Numbered from the stretch's first letter, positions 26,231 through 35,193 are shown. The stretch is 46,326 bases of DNA from Phycisphaerales bacterium (GCA_009781185.1 WQYP01000012.1:1-46326); one strand, 5' to 3'. Numbers and translations: made by a program. Notes: generated from the letters alone by a model not told the origin.

Positions 26231-26335
26231 TCATCAAGTCGTTAAATCGTCAAGTCGTCAAGTCGATGGGAGAGTCTGCCAGTTTTTCTGTCACCCCTTC
26301 ACCTTGTCACCCTGTCACCTTGTCATTTCAGCGGG
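26231..26335. repeat. Family I and H repeats between actB and actC
   Basis: TCAAGTCGTTAAATCG and related units at 26231-26265, then CACCCTTCACC/TTGTCACC units at 26290-26330. The latter supply the last codons of actB (EMTR) and its stop. Confidence 0.75.
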
Positions 26336-29300
26336 GTTGCGGATTTTGGCGAGGTAGCGGGTGCGGGGTTTGGTGTTGAGTTCGGGGTCGAGCAAGGCGT
26401 AGCTCTGGGCGAGGGAGCAGAGTTTGGCGACCTTGGAATTTTTGTCGTGCAGGTCGCCGAAGACAATCGCGCCGGTCGGGCAGGCCTGCTGGCAGGCGGT
26501 GACGACGGTGCCGTCGGGCCAGATTGATGGTTCGCCAGAATGACGGGTTTTGGCGCGGATGGCGATGCGAGCGGCTTCGATGCGTTGGATGCAATAGGTG
26601 CATTTTTCCATCACGCCACGGGAACGGACGGTGACTTGTGGATTTTTAGACATTTTGACAAGTTCGTTGATGTCTTCGCGAAGGATGTTGGGGACGTAGA
26701 GGTTTTGGAGGGTGCCGAAGTTGTAGTCGAAGAAGTTGAAGCGTCGGACCTTGTAGGGGCAGTTGTTGGAGCAGTAGCGTGTGCCGACGCAGCGGTTGTA
26801 GGCCATCATGTTGAGGCCTTCGCGGCTGTGCGTGCTGGCAAGCACCGGGCAGACCTCCTCACACGGGGCGTTTTCGCAGTGCATGCAGAGGAGCGGCTGG
26901 TGCAGCGCCTGCGGCGCGCTGGTTTCGTCAACGTTACCGTTGGCGTCCTTCGGCCATTTGAAGTAGCGGTCGATGCGTAGCCAGTGCATTTCGCGGCCGC
27001 GGTAGACCGTTTCCTTGCCGACGATGGGGATGTTGTTTTCGCTCTGGCATGCGACCACGCAGGCGGAGCAGCCGGTGCAGGCGGTCAGGTCGATGGCCAG
27101 GCCCCACTTGTGATTGAGATAGTCGCCGTTGTTGTCTTTCGCGTCGTAATCGTGCTCGTTCCACATGGAGAGGCTGATGGTCTTACGCGTTTCGAGTGCC
27201 GGATGCTGCTGGTACTGGGCGAGGGTGCCTTCGATGATCAGGTCGGACACGATGGCGTGCATGCGGTCCCGGCCGACCTTGTCGATGACGTGGTGATCCT
27301 GCACGCAGGCAAGGCGATTGACCTTGTCGCCATATTTTTGTACGTCGATGTAGATGATGCCGTGGTTTTGTGCGTCGGCGGTGGAGGTGAGGGCGTAGGC
27401 GTTGGCGCCAACGTTGTTGGCGATGGCGCCGAGCGTTTTGCGGCCGTAGCCGACGGCGAGGCCGAAGGTGGCGTTCGGATAGCCGGGCATGATGAAGATT
27501 GTGGCATCGATGTTTTCCATCAGAGCCGCGACCGTCTGGGAGCGATCGTGCGATAATGCGTCAGGAGAGTGGGTCGCTCCCTTACGGTCGCGGCTCTGAT
27601 AGTCATGTGTACGGCGGATGCGGACGACGTCGTCGCTTTGCAGGCCGAGCTTGGCGGCGGTCTGCGGTGAGACCAGTAGCGGATTGTCCCAGCAGACGCG
27701 AGTCATGGGGTCGGGCAGTTCCATGAGCCAGCCGTTGTTGGTGAAACGGCCGTCGTAGGCGGAGCCGGTGATTAGCGTCAGTTGGAATGCGTCATGACAC
27801 GCTGAAGCGTGAACTCCTGTGGCGTCATGGCGAGCTAAAGCGTGAACTCCGGGGAGGGATTCGGGTTTACGGGCGGAGTTTTCGACAATGCCGTTGGAGA
27901 GGGACTGCTTCCAGGACCATTCGGAATAGCGGCCTTTGAGGTAATCGTTTTTTGCGGTTTCGCGGACAATTTCCAGGCCGCGGCGTTCTTTGCCGGCGAG
28001 CAGGGAGAGGATTTCGATCGTACTTTTTCCGCCGAAGATTGGTTCGATCAGCGGCTGGGCGATTGAGACCGTTCCGTCGAACGTGCGGACATCGCTCCAT
28101 GCTTCCAGGTAGTGGGCCATGGGAATGTGCCACCCCCCCCCTCTCATGCAGGCTTGAGCGGTTTCGTCTTCGTACAGGCCGGCGTGAATGGAGGCTTTGG
28201 CTTTACTCAGGATGTTGGCGAGGTCCAAGTCGGCGGGGGCGGTGAGCACCGGGTTGGCGCCGAGAATGAGCACGACGTCGGCGGTTTGGGCGGCTTTGGC
28301 GAAAGCGATGAGTTGCTCGCTGTGCGGCGTCCAGGTCTTTTCATCACGCGGGTCCTCGGGATCGGCGTAATAATCGACGGGAGCGTTGATGGCGAAATTG
28401 ATCGCGGCGATAGCGGCGTGGATCTCCGGGGCTAAACGCTGACCGACGACGAAGACCGCCTTGCCGGGATGGGCGGCGATGTCCTGCATCAGCGTTCGGC
28501 TAAATGCAGCCATGTCTTCGGGGGGAGTCGGCACGCTCAAGCGCGAACTCCGGTTATCAGTATCGCTGGAAAGTGATGCGAGGATCGCTTTGACGATCGG
28601 AGCGATGAACGACGGTTGGACTGCGTGGCGGTGATCGGCCATTGAACCAGTGGTAGTGAAGCCGCTCTCCAGCACGTAGAGGCGGTTCATGGTCGCATGA
28701 CTGGCATTCGCGGAATCGTGCAGTTTCCGGCCCGCGGCGAAATCGCGGGCGTACTTCGTGGACATCGGATCGCCGTTGAACAGGTCGGCGTCGATCGAAA
28801 CGATCACCTCGGCTTTGTCGAGTTGCGGGACTGCGCGCAGTGGACGGCCGAAGACCTGCTGGGCGCCGGCGCGTTGGTTGTCGTTGCTGATGGCTTCGTA
28901 CTCGAACCACTTGGCTTGCGGGAGCAGTTTGCGAGTCGCGGCGACGGAGGGCGAACGGGAGGCTTCCGTAAGAATCACCAGGCCGGAGCCGTCGGGATGG
29001 ATGGTCGATTTGGCGAATGCGGCGAAGTCGGCCCAGGATTTTTCGATTCGTTCCCGGCCTTCGTTTCGCGGTCCCGTGACGTCCCGGCGCAACACCGGTG
29101 AGCGGGAGCGGTCGGGGTCGTAAAGGCCGAGGATTGATGCTTGCAGGTACATATCTGATGCCCCCCCCCCTTGCGAAAGCGGGTGCGTTGGGTTGCCATC
29201 GATTTTGATCGGGCGGCCGTCCATGGAGACGGCGAGCGCGCCGATGCCGATGCCGCCGATTTCCGTTGCGGTGGCGTAGGAGACGGGGACGCCATCCATG

Positions 29301-29500
29301 CGGCTGGGCGGACGATGCGCGTAAGGAGCAAGCTCTTCCGCGGGCCAGCGGCGGCAGGATGTCAGACCGGCCAGAGCGATCGAGGCGCCCATGATTTTCA
29401 GGAATGTGCGGCGGGATTCGTTGCCGCCGCCACCGCCGTCATCCCCGCAAAGCCCCGCATTGCCATGCGGGGCTCCTTCGAAATCTGTTTTGTCGTTCAT
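26315..29500 (-). CDS. actB: Alternative complex III subunit B (iron-sulfur, molybdopterin-oxidoreductase-like) with several repeat inserts
   Basis: 1061 residues from ATG 29500, which overlaps the actA stop as ATGA. A Tat-type start ([19 protein letters not shown], Arg30-Arg31) precedes an apo molybdopterin-oxidoreductase domain, then ferredoxin domains with cysteine clusters [42 protein letters not shown] and [15 protein letters not shown], as expected for three 4Fe-4S and one 3Fe-4S centre. It carries electrons from quinol to the heme subunits. Repeats are read in frame at residues 9-19 (family L), 317-323 and 550-568 (family A), 631-660 (family B) and the C-terminus (family H). Two C-runs (28133-28141, 29161-29170) lie in coding DNA. 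ATG 29509 is an alternative start. Confidence 0.93.
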   Translation of the reverse strand: MNDKTDFEGAPHGNAGLCGDDGGGGGNESRRTFLKIMGASIALAGLTSCRRWPAEELAPYAHRPPSRMDGVPVSYATATEIGGIGIGALAVSMDGRPIKIDGNPTHPLSQGGGASDMYLQASILGLYDPDRSRSPVLRRDVTGPRNEGRERIEKSWADFAAFAKSTIHPDGSGLVILTEASRSPSVAATRKLLPQAKWFEYEAISNDNQRAGAQQVFGRPLRAVPQLDKAEVIVSIDADLFNGDPMSTKYARDFAAGRKLHDSANASHATMNRLYVLESGFTTTGSMADHRHAVQPSFIAPIVKAILASLSSDTDNRSSRLSVPTPPEDMAAFSRTLMQDIAAHPGKAVFVVGQRLAPEIHAAIAAINFAINAPVDYYADPEDPRDEKTWTPHSEQLIAFAKAAQTADVVLILGANPVLTAPADLDLANILSKAKASIHAGLYEDETAQACMRGGGWHIPMAHYLEAWSDVRTFDGTVSIAQPLIEPIFGGKSTIEILSLLAGKERRGLEIVRETAKNDYLKGRYSEWSWKQSLSNGIVENSARKPESLPGVHALARHDATGVHASACHDAFQLTLITGSAYDGRFTNNGWLMELPDPMTRVCWDNPLLVSPQTAAKLGLQSDDVVRIRRTHDYQSRDRKGATHSPDALSHDRSQTVAALMENIDATIFIMPGYPNATFGLAVGYGRKTLGAIANNVGANAYALTSTADAQNHGIIYIDVQKYGDKVNRLACVQDHHVIDKVGRDRMHAIVSDLIIEGTLAQYQQHPALETRKTISLSMWNEHDYDAKDNNGDYLNHKWGLAIDLTACTGCSACVVACQSENNIPIVGKETVYRGREMHWLRIDRYFKWPKDANGNVDETSAPQALHQPLLCMHCENAPCEEVCPVLASTHSREGLNMMAYNRCVGTRYCSNNCPYKVRRFNFFDYNFGTLQNLYVPNILREDINELVKMSKNPQVTVRSRGVMEKCTYCIQRIEAARIAIRAKTRHSGEPSIWPDGTVVTACQQACPTGAIVFGDLHDKNSKVAKLCSLAQSYALLDPELNTKPRTRYLAKIRNPAEMTR
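27520..27609. repeat. Family B palindromic element inside actB
   Basis: CAGAGCCGCGACCGT and ACGGTCGCGGCTCTG ends with GGGAGCGA/TCGCTCCC inner arms, about 81 bp, plus AGTCATGTG which also follows the actC copy. Read in frame as [12 protein letters not shown] ... RSQTVAALM. Confidence 0.85.
27796..27852. repeat. Two adjacent family A copies inside actB
   Basis: GACACGCTGAAGCGTGAACT and GAGCTAAAGCGTGAACTCC, in the same orientation about 15 bases apart, encode [11 protein letters not shown] and [10 protein letters not shown]. The frame differs from the other A inserts (RSSRxS). Confidence 0.85.
28531..28552. repeat. Family A copy inside actB
   Basis: GCACGCTCAAGCGCGAACTC is read as NRSSRLSV near ActB residue 317-323. 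Confidence 0.75.
29443..29475. repeat. Family L palindrome in the actB 5' end
   Basis: CCCCGCATTGCCATGCGGGG hairpin followed by CTCC. A related copy at 39130-39155 is intergenic. In actB it encodes [11 protein letters not shown] ahead of the twin-arginine motif. Confidence 0.7.
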
Positions 29501-30210
29501 CGATGGCATGTCACACAGTCCGTGTTGGGATTTACGTGATATTGCTCTTTAAGCTTTTTGCCAAGCTCAGCGCGAGCTTGAGGGATGGTCATGTCGGCAT
29601 AAGTGCCGGAGATAACGTCCGGCTGCCACTCGAGGTTGGTCACCTGGTCAAGTGGGCGCAGTTTGCTTTCGGGCTCGCGGTGGCACTGCAGACACCATGC
29701 CATGTTCAGCGGCTGCGTCTGGAAGACATTGTCCATGCGGTTGATGTTGCCGTGACATTCGACGCAGGAGACCGAGGCGTTGACGTGGGCGGCGTGGTTG
29801 AAGTAGACGTAATCGGGCAACATGTGAACGCGATTCCAGGGGATGGGTTTACCGGCCAGCGCGGGGTCGCCGGTGCCGTAGGAATCGCGGAGTGCCTGGA
29901 GTTTGTCGGAGTTGGGCCGAATCGCCTTGTGGCAGTTCATGCAGGTCTCCGTCGGCGGAACGGCAGCGAAACCGGCATGCTCCACCGTGTTATGGCAGTA
30001 GCGGCAATCCATGCCGAGCTCACCGACGTGCTGGGCGTGACTGTACGCGATCGGCTGCTTCGGCTGGTAATTCGAGTTGAGCGTCACGGGGTCCAAAGCA
30101 TAGCCGATGAACGCGGCGGCATAGAACGGCAAGATCAACAGGCAAACGACAAGCCCCATAACGGCCTTGTTGGACCACCTTGGAAAAACAAACAAGGGTT
30201 TGGCATCCAT
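29497..30210 (-). CDS. actA: Alternative complex III subunit A, pentaheme cytochrome c
   Basis: 237 residues from ATG 30210. One N-terminal helix (AVMGLVVCLLILPFYAAAFIGYAL) anchors a periplasmic domain with five CXXCH sites at residues 69, 90, 149, 173 and 232 (CRYCH, CMNCH, CVECH, CLQCH, CVTCH). Extra His residues (SHAQH, NHAAH) could be distal ligands. ActA receives electrons from ActB. It is the first gene of the 13.7-kb operon. A GTG at 30285 in frame is possible, but the family start matches MDAKPLFVFPRWSN. A TTGACA at 30336-30331 (minus) may be a -35 element; no good -10 was found. Confidence 0.93.
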   Translation of the reverse strand: MDAKPLFVFPRWSNKAVMGLVVCLLILPFYAAAFIGYALDPVTLNSNYQPKQPIAYSHAQHVGELGMDCRYCHNTVEHAGFAAVPPTETCMNCHKAIRPNSDKLQALRDSYGTGDPALAGKPIPWNRVHMLPDYVYFNHAAHVNASVSCVECHGNINRMDNVFQTQPLNMAWCLQCHREPESKLRPLDQVTNLEWQPDVISGTYADMTIPQARAELGKKLKEQYHVNPNTDCVTCHR

Positions 30211-30416
30211 GTTCGTGATATCCGCCGTTGAAGGATGAAGCCCCTGCACGAAGCCCACTGGCTGATGGTAAGGCAAAAAAACCACAGGTCAAACGAGCGA
30301 CACAAGGTTTTTGCCCACCCACTTCCTTTTTGTCAAAAACGGTGCGAACATCAAACGCACCACAGCGTAGCCATACATAGCGGAGACGACACTCTGGCAC
30401 CTGGTGGAGAAGTGCG

Positions 30417-30782
30417 ATGAATTGGATTGGATGGCAGCATCGGTGGCAGATCGTGGGGCTTTGTGTCGCGGCGATAGCGGCCTTCCACCTGGCCTACGCG
30501 ACAGAGAGTCTCGGTTGGTTCGCAGCGATTTACCTATTCTGTCTGTTTCGTCTGGTCTGGGTCCAAACTGGGCCGCCTGAAGGGGCGAGGTGGGTGGCAT
30601 TCCGAGCGTTTCGGTCATTTGAACATTCGGATTTGATTCGTCATTCGTCATTCGAATTTCTTCCAATTTCTTCCCTCAAAAACGGGCAACCCAATCATTA
30701 TTGCTCCTTTCCCCTTGACCCGCCGAGTGCAAACGGAGATATTCTACAAAATATCCCGGCGTCGCTTCCTGCATGCCGGTGA
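30417..30782 (+). CDS. Small membrane protein with a repeat-derived C-terminal half
   Basis: 121 residues. GGAGAAG precedes the ATG. Two hydrophobic segments (IVGLCVAAIAAFHLAYA and GWFAAIYLFCLFRLVWV) occupy the first 50 residues. From residue 51 onward the sequence is that of a family G block (30570-30662), present also in non-coding DNA at 32330-32441, so the tail is probably accidental readthrough. No family was recognised. It is divergent from actA. Confidence 0.45.
   Translation: MNWIGWQHRWQIVGLCVAAIAAFHLAYATESLGWFAAIYLFCLFRLVWVQTGPPEGARWVAFRAFRSFEHSDLIRHSSFEFLPISSLKNGQPNHYCSFPLDPPSANGDILQNIPASLPACR
30570..30662. repeat. Family G block
   Basis: CCGCCTGAAGGGGCGAGG, then a GCATTCCGAACG-like motif, then ATTCGGATTTGATTCGTCAT. 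The same order occurs at 32330-32441 between two other genes. Confidence 0.75.
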
Positions 30783-30814
30783 TGATGGCTTTCATTTGGT
30801 TTCGGAGGTTTTTC

Positions 30815-32185
30815 ATGGCCGTGGTGCATGCCCGTAGTACCCCTCCCTATGCGACGATTATTTTTGTGTTCCTCTGGGTGATCGCCACCGGTGTGGCGAT
30901 CTGGCTGGCGGTGCAGCGAGGCGATGATGCCAAGAAGCTCGCCGCCGCGGACGCCAAGGTCGCCGCTGCCAGCAAAGACGTGAAAGATGCTGGGGTCGTT
31001 GTGGACCGGCTGAAGAACACGATGCTTGCGGAGCCGGGCAAGTCGGCCGACGACGTGATCGCTGAATCAACCAAGGTTCTCCAGGAAACCGGGCAAAGCA
31101 CCCTGTCCCTGGTTTCGGCGGTCCGCGATATGGCCACCCGGGCGAAGAAAAGCGATGAGATCGCAGCGCAACTGAAGGACCAGAATGCGGATCTGGAGCG
31201 TCAGGTGGGTGTGGCGATCAAGGATAAAGATGCTGCTGTGACCGCCGGGACCGCCTCGCTCAATCAGGAAAAGGCCGCCGCCGCCGCCGCTCGCGATGAG
31301 AGCGCCAAGATACGCGCGGACTACGAAACGCAGCTTACCGACGCCCAGGCCAAGCACACCAAGGACAGCGAAGAGCGAGAGGCTACCCACCGGCGTGATG
31401 TCCTCCAGATCGACCAGCTCACGCAGGATGTCGCCAAGCTTAACAGCATCATCCAGCAGAAAAACGAGCAGATCGCTCTGATGCGTCATAAGGGCGATAT
31501 GACCCTGGCCGGTATCGAAGCTGCTGGCACGATTATCCGTGCGCGTCCCGGCTCGAACGAATGCTACATCAATCTTGGGCGTAAGGACCGCGTTGTGCCG
31601 GGACTTACTTTCTCTGTGCATGATCCTCGCATCGGCGTGAAATTGCCGATCGAAACGGATATGAGTAAGCCCAACGCCGACACCGAGGGCGGCGGGAAGG
31701 CGTCCATTGAGGTCATGCAGGTCGGGGAATCCGAGTCGCTCTGCCGCATCACGTTCACTCGCCGCGGACAGCATATCGACCAGGGCGACCTCATCGCCAA
31801 CCTGTTCTACCAGCAGAATAAAAACAAGAAGTTCCACTTCGTTATCTTCGGCGACTTCGATCTTGATGGCGATGGTATTCCCACCACTGCCGAACGCGAT
31901 CGTCTGGTCCGCCTGATTACCTCATGGGGCGGCGTTGTCGATGAAACTATTACGCCGGATACGGATTATCTGGTGCTGGGGACCCGTCCGGCCGCTCCTG
32001 CCACCAAGGCCGTCGCGGACAAGGCAGCCCCGGAGGCCGGCGGCGTCGTCGATCAGCAGTCCCTCAACCAGAAAATCTATGACGACCTCTTCGTCGAAGC
32101 CAAGCGCGCCAGCGTCCCCATCCTCAATGCCAACCGCTTCCTCACTTTCATCGGCTACTACAACAATACCGTGGCGACGAAGTAA
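30815..32185 (+). CDS. Membrane-anchored coiled-coil protein with BRCT-like C-terminus
   Basis: 456 residues. One N-terminal helix (ATIIFVFLWVIATGVAIWLAV) is followed by an Ala/Lys/Glu/Gln-rich coiled coil (residues about 40-230). A beta-rich region (about 235-340: GTIIRARPGSNECYINLG, VVPGLTFSVHD) recalls short barrel domains of cell-wall and envelope proteins. The end (FHFVIFGDFDLDGDG ... LVRLITSWGGVVDE ... DTDYLVLG ... ILNANRFLTFIGY) has the GGxV, TDYLV and final-helix pattern of a BRCT fold. GGAGG lies 6 bases before ATG 30815. Codons end mostly in C, unlike neighbours. The role is unknown; an envelope scaffold is a guess. Confidence 0.75.
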   Translation: MAVVHARSTPPYATIIFVFLWVIATGVAIWLAVQRGDDAKKLAAADAKVAAASKDVKDAGVVVDRLKNTMLAEPGKSADDVIAESTKVLQETGQSTLSLVSAVRDMATRAKKSDEIAAQLKDQNADLERQVGVAIKDKDAAVTAGTASLNQEKAAAAAARDESAKIRADYETQLTDAQAKHTKDSEEREATHRRDVLQIDQLTQDVAKLNSIIQQKNEQIALMRHKGDMTLAGIEAAGTIIRARPGSNECYINLGRKDRVVPGLTFSVHDPRIGVKLPIETDMSKPNADTEGGGKASIEVMQVGESESLCRITFTRRGQHIDQGDLIANLFYQQNKNKKFHFVIFGDFDLDGDGIPTTAERDRLVRLITSWGGVVDETITPDTDYLVLGTRPAAPATKAVADKAAPEAGGVVDQQSLNQKIYDDLFVEAKRASVPILNANRFLTFIGYYNNTVATK

Positions 32186-32211
32186 CCGTCTTCCTTTCCC
32201 CGAAACCCACG

Positions 32212-32241
32212 AAGCCCGCGTCCAATCGATGCGGGCTTTTT
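32212..32241 (+). terminator. Intrinsic terminator of the coiled-coil gene
   Basis: AAGCCCGC (32212-32219) and GCGGGCTT (32231-32238) form an 8-bp stem with an 11-base loop, running into TTTTT, 27 bases after the stop. Confidence 0.8.
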
Positions 32242-32261
32242 GATGCGCGGAATGAAGAGGC

Positions 32262-32441
32262 ATGAATGACGAAATTCGAATGACGATTGACGAATCAAAT
32301 CCGAAGGCTCGAATGACCGAATGACGAAACGGGACCGCCCGAAGGGGCGAAGGAGGATAGCATTCCGAACGTTTTTGACATTTGGATATTCGAACGTTTC
32401 GGTTTGATTTGTCATTCGAATTTCGAATTTCTTCAGATTAC
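32262..32441. repeat. Family G repeat block upstream of trpA
   Basis: Alternating ATTCGAATGACG, GACGAATCAAATCCGAA and CATTCGAATTTCG motifs in both orientations, flanking a CCGCCCGAAGGGGCGAAGG core. It fills nearly the whole coiled coil-trpA gap, so the trpA promoter must lie within or be made of repeat DNA. Confidence 0.75.
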
Positions 32442-32465
32442 AATTCTTTTTTTGAAGTGAGTCCC

Positions 32466-33278
32466 ATGAACCGTCTCAACCAAACTTTCGCCGTGGCCAA
32501 AGCGGCTGACCAAAAGCTTCTCTGCCCGTTTCTTACGGCAGGCTATCCGTCCCTCGAGATTACACCTGATTTGCTACTGGCCGCTCAGGTTACCGGTGCT
32601 GGCGTGATTGAATTGGGTATTCCGTTTTCTGATCCCGTTGCGGATGGGCCGGTTATTCAGGAATCTTTTAGCCGGGCGCTTGCTGCCGGGCTTACGGTTG
32701 ATAAGGCACTCGCGGCCGTCTCGATCGCACGCAAAAAGGGCGTGATTGTTCCCGTTGTCGCGATGGTTTCGTTTTCCATTATTTTTAAGCGTGGCACGGC
32801 GGAGTTCGCCAAGGCTTGCCACGATCATGGGATCGACGCGATTATTCTCCCGGACGTTCCGCTGGAAGAAGCGTCCGCTATCGTTGAAATCATCGCTCAT
32901 GCAGGGCTTCGCTCCTGTCTTCTGGTGGCGCCATCCTCTTCCGCCAAACGGCGGGAAGAGATCGCCAGGCTCTGCGATGGATTCGTCTACTACCTCTCTG
33001 TCGCCGGTATCACCGGCGAGCGGAATGCCCTTCCGCCGGACCTTGCCGCCAATATCGCCGCTCTTCGAAAAGTCACGCCGTCGCCTATCTGCGTGGGCTT
33101 CGGCATCTCGACGGCGGAACAAGTCCGTGAAGTGACTCGGCAGGCAGACGCGGATGGCGCTATTGTTGGCAGTGCTCTCGTCCGCCGACTCACGCAAACT
33201 TTCAATGATTCCGCCGACAAGCAACTCGCGGCGGCGGCCAGCTTCATCGCGGAATTGGCGAAAGGGCTCGAGAAATAG
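32466..33278 (+). CDS. trpA: Tryptophan synthase alpha subunit
   Basis: 270 residues. It cleaves indole-3-glycerol phosphate to indole and glyceraldehyde-3-phosphate for the TrpB partner. Catalytic Glu49 (VIELGIPFSDP) and Asp60 (VADGPVIQ) sit at the same numbers as in the enterobacterial enzyme. LPDVPLEE, LLVAPSS, GFVYYLSVAGITG and VGFGIST form the phosphate and loop elements of the TIM barrel. ATG 32466 has a weak GAAGTGAG upstream, and family similarity begins there. trpB is not adjacent. The TAG stop (33276-33278) is inside the left end of a family F element. Confidence 0.95.
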   Translation: MNRLNQTFAVAKAADQKLLCPFLTAGYPSLEITPDLLLAAQVTGAGVIELGIPFSDPVADGPVIQESFSRALAAGLTVDKALAAVSIARKKGVIVPVVAMVSFSIIFKRGTAEFAKACHDHGIDAIILPDVPLEEASAIVEIIAHAGLRSCLLVAPSSSAKRREEIARLCDGFVYYLSVAGITGERNALPPDLAANIAALRKVTPSPICVGFGISTAEQVREVTRQADADGAIVGSALVRRLTQTFNDSADKQLAAAASFIAELAKGLEK

Positions 33279-33486
33279 CCTTGCGAGGAATCGCAAGGCT
33301 GGGGTGTGGCCCTCTTTTGTGGCAAATGGAGTCCCGCATTTGTCAGCCCCGGCTCTGCCGGGGGCTGACTTCATTTGCCACAAAAGATGGCCACACCCCA
33401 AGGCCGCGGACGCCAGAGATTCTCTTGAAACGTATGTGTGAGACGCGAAGGAGGCGTTAAGCTTTTGCGTTGCCACGCAAGGCTAT
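33275..33486. mobile_element. Family F MITE-like element with a nested palindrome
   Basis: Ends ATAGCCTTGCGAGG and CCACGCAAGGCTAT are inverted repeats (13 of 14). The right part matches the element at 37213-37318 (GAACGTATGTGTG, GTTAAGC, GCGTTGCCACGCAAGGC). The left part holds a separate palindrome: 28-base arms at 33301-33328 and 33372-33399 with one mismatch, around an inner CAGCCCC...GGGGCTG hairpin. No ORF or transposase is present. Confidence 0.75.
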
Positions 33487-33522
33487 TCGCTATGCTCACC
33501 AAGGTTTGTTCAAACCTTCTGG

Positions 33523-34080
33523 CTACTGGCTTCTTTCAAGCAGGTCGAGTTTGCCGGTGCTGGGGTGCATGAGGAGGCCGTGGACTTGGATGGAGTTGGG
33601 GAGAAGGGGATGGTTGCGGATCATGTGGACGGAGGCGTGAACGCCGTCGGCTGGGGAGGCGAAGCCGGTGAGCCAGGATTGAAGGTCGATGCCGGCGTGC
33701 TGGAGGGTGCTGAAGATGGCGGGGTCGATGCCGGCGGATTTGGCTTTGGTGATGATTTCGGCGTGTCCCATGCCGGTCATGCCGCAGTCGTGGTGGCCGA
33801 CAACGTAGATTTCCTGGACGCCAAGGGAGTAGATGGCGACGAGGATGGAGCGCATGACGGAGCCGAAGGGGGCGGCGACGACAGCGCCGGCGATCTTGAT
33901 GTACTTGGCGTCGCCGTTCTTGAGGTTCATGGCCCTGGGGAGAAGCTCGGTCAGACGTGTGTCCATGCATGTAATGATGACAATCTTTTTATCGGGGTAA
34001 CGGGTGGTGACGAAAGGCTCGTAAGCACGGGAGGCAACGAAGTTCTTGTTGAAAGCGAGAATGTCGTCGAGTCGAGTCAT
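33523..34080 (-). CDS. Beta-class carbonic anhydrase
   Basis: 185 residues. It interconverts CO2 and bicarbonate. Zinc ligands Cys38 (ITCMDTRL, with the Asp40-Arg42 dyad), His96 and Cys99 (VVGHHDCGM) are all present in the usual spacing. The length and the short C-terminal part fit the small bacterial clade of the beta family. ATG 34080 was chosen because the family N-terminus (MTRLDDILAFNKNFV) starts there. It is downstream of pdxJ on the same strand, separated by a family B palindrome. The tail ERSQ and the stop come from a family C repeat. Confidence 0.93.
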   Translation of the reverse strand: MTRLDDILAFNKNFVASRAYEPFVTTRYPDKKIVIITCMDTRLTELLPRAMNLKNGDAKYIKIAGAVVAAPFGSVMRSILVAIYSLGVQEIYVVGHHDCGMTGMGHAEIITKAKSAGIDPAIFSTLQHAGIDLQSWLTGFASPADGVHASVHMIRNHPLLPNSIQVHGLLMHPSTGKLDLLERSQ

Positions 34081-34138
34081 GGGGGGGATTGTACTGAAGG
34101 GAGGGAGAGAGACCAAGGGTGAAGGAAGAAAGTCCGCA

Positions 34139-34215
34139 ATCAGAGCCGCAATCGTAAGATTGCGGCTCGTGGAATCGCGAAGTCCTAACCGCAATCTTAC
34201 GATTGCGGCTCTGAT
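34139..34215. repeat. Double family B-type hairpin between pdxJ and the carbonic anhydrase
   Basis: AGAGCCGCAATCGTAAGATT continuing into GCGGCTC at the left and CCGCAATCTTACGATTGCGG at the right; each is a hairpin by itself and the two also pair with each other. The right copy encodes the end of PdxJ (SEPQS). Confidence 0.85.
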
Positions 34216-34991
34216 GGTTTTGTTTGACGGGAATCGATGGCGGCGAGGTATTTTTTGACGGTTGTGGGGAGGCCGAATTCGAGGGCGTCGGCGATCAGGG
34301 CGTGGCCGATGGAGACTTCGGCAAGGGTGGGGATGTGCTGGAGCAAGAGGGGGAGGTTGTGAAGGTTGAGGTCGTGACCGGCGTTGAGGGCGAGGCCGAG
34401 GGCGTGAGCGTGCTGGGCAGCGGTGATGTATTGGGTGAGGGAGGCTTCGAGGGCGGAGCCGCCCTGGTCGAAGGCGCGGGCGTAGGGTTCGGTGTAGAGC
34501 TCGATGCGGTCGGCGCCGAGTTGTTTGGCGATTTCAAATTGAGAGGCGGGGGCGTCAAGGGGGGAGGCGTCCATGAAGAGGCTGACGCGGCAGCCGAGGT
34601 GTTTCATTTCGACGATTAAGGGGGCGAGTTGTTTGCAGGTGTCGGGGGTCAGAGACCAGCCGTGGTCGGAGGTGAATTGCTCGGTGGAATCGGGAACGAG
34701 CGTGCATTGCGTCGGCCCACTCCCTCCTATGTTGCGGATGTGCGGCATGTAGTCGAGGAAGGGATTGCCTTCGATGTTGAATTCGGCGTGCGGATAGTGT
34801 TTGAGAAGTGCGGCGAGGTCGGTGACGTCGTCGGGACGGATGTGGCGGTGGTCTGGGCGGGGATGGACCGTGATGCCGTGGGCGCCGGCGTCGAGTGCGA
34901 GCTTGGCGCAGTGCAGAACGGAGGGGATGTTGAGAGGACGCGTGTTGCGGAGAGTGGCAACCTTGTTGACGTTGACGGACAGTTGGGTCAT
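34197..34991 (-). CDS. pdxJ: Pyridoxine 5'-phosphate synthase
   Basis: 264 residues. It condenses 1-deoxyxylulose-5-phosphate with 3-amino-2-oxopropyl phosphate to pyridoxine phosphate. Family motifs: LSVNVNKVATLRNTR, GAHGITVHPRPDHRHI, EFNIEGNP, CTLVPD, SLFMD, IELYTEPYA and LALNAGHDLN (phosphate site and catalytic Glu/His residues). Length matches the family. It is first of a probable two-gene unit with the carbonic anhydrase. The last residues TKPSEPQS come from a family B-type repeat. Confidence 0.95.
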   Translation of the reverse strand: MTQLSVNVNKVATLRNTRPLNIPSVLHCAKLALDAGAHGITVHPRPDHRHIRPDDVTDLAALLKHYPHAEFNIEGNPFLDYMPHIRNIGGSGPTQCTLVPDSTEQFTSDHGWSLTPDTCKQLAPLIVEMKHLGCRVSLFMDASPLDAPASQFEIAKQLGADRIELYTEPYARAFDQGGSALEASLTQYITAAQHAHALGLALNAGHDLNLHNLPLLLQHIPTLAEVSIGHALIADALEFGLPTTVKKYLAAIDSRQTKPSEPQS

Positions 34992-35193
34992 GGACGGATT
35001 GCTCTTTACGAACGTTAATCAACCACAGGACACAGAGACGCCCAAAGGCGATGTGAGGATTTTACATCCGTTTGATCCTGGGCTGCCACCCCGCAAAGCG
35101 GGGTCGCTACTTTTGTTTATTGTGTAGGATCTTTTACCGCGGCGGAAGCGTTTATCTTGATGTTCAGGATGATTGTGAAGGTGGGTTGTACTG

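Noticed and set aside
34081..34196. N-terminal extension of the carbonic anhydrase
   Set aside because: It is largely repeat DNA and the conserved family start lies at 34080.
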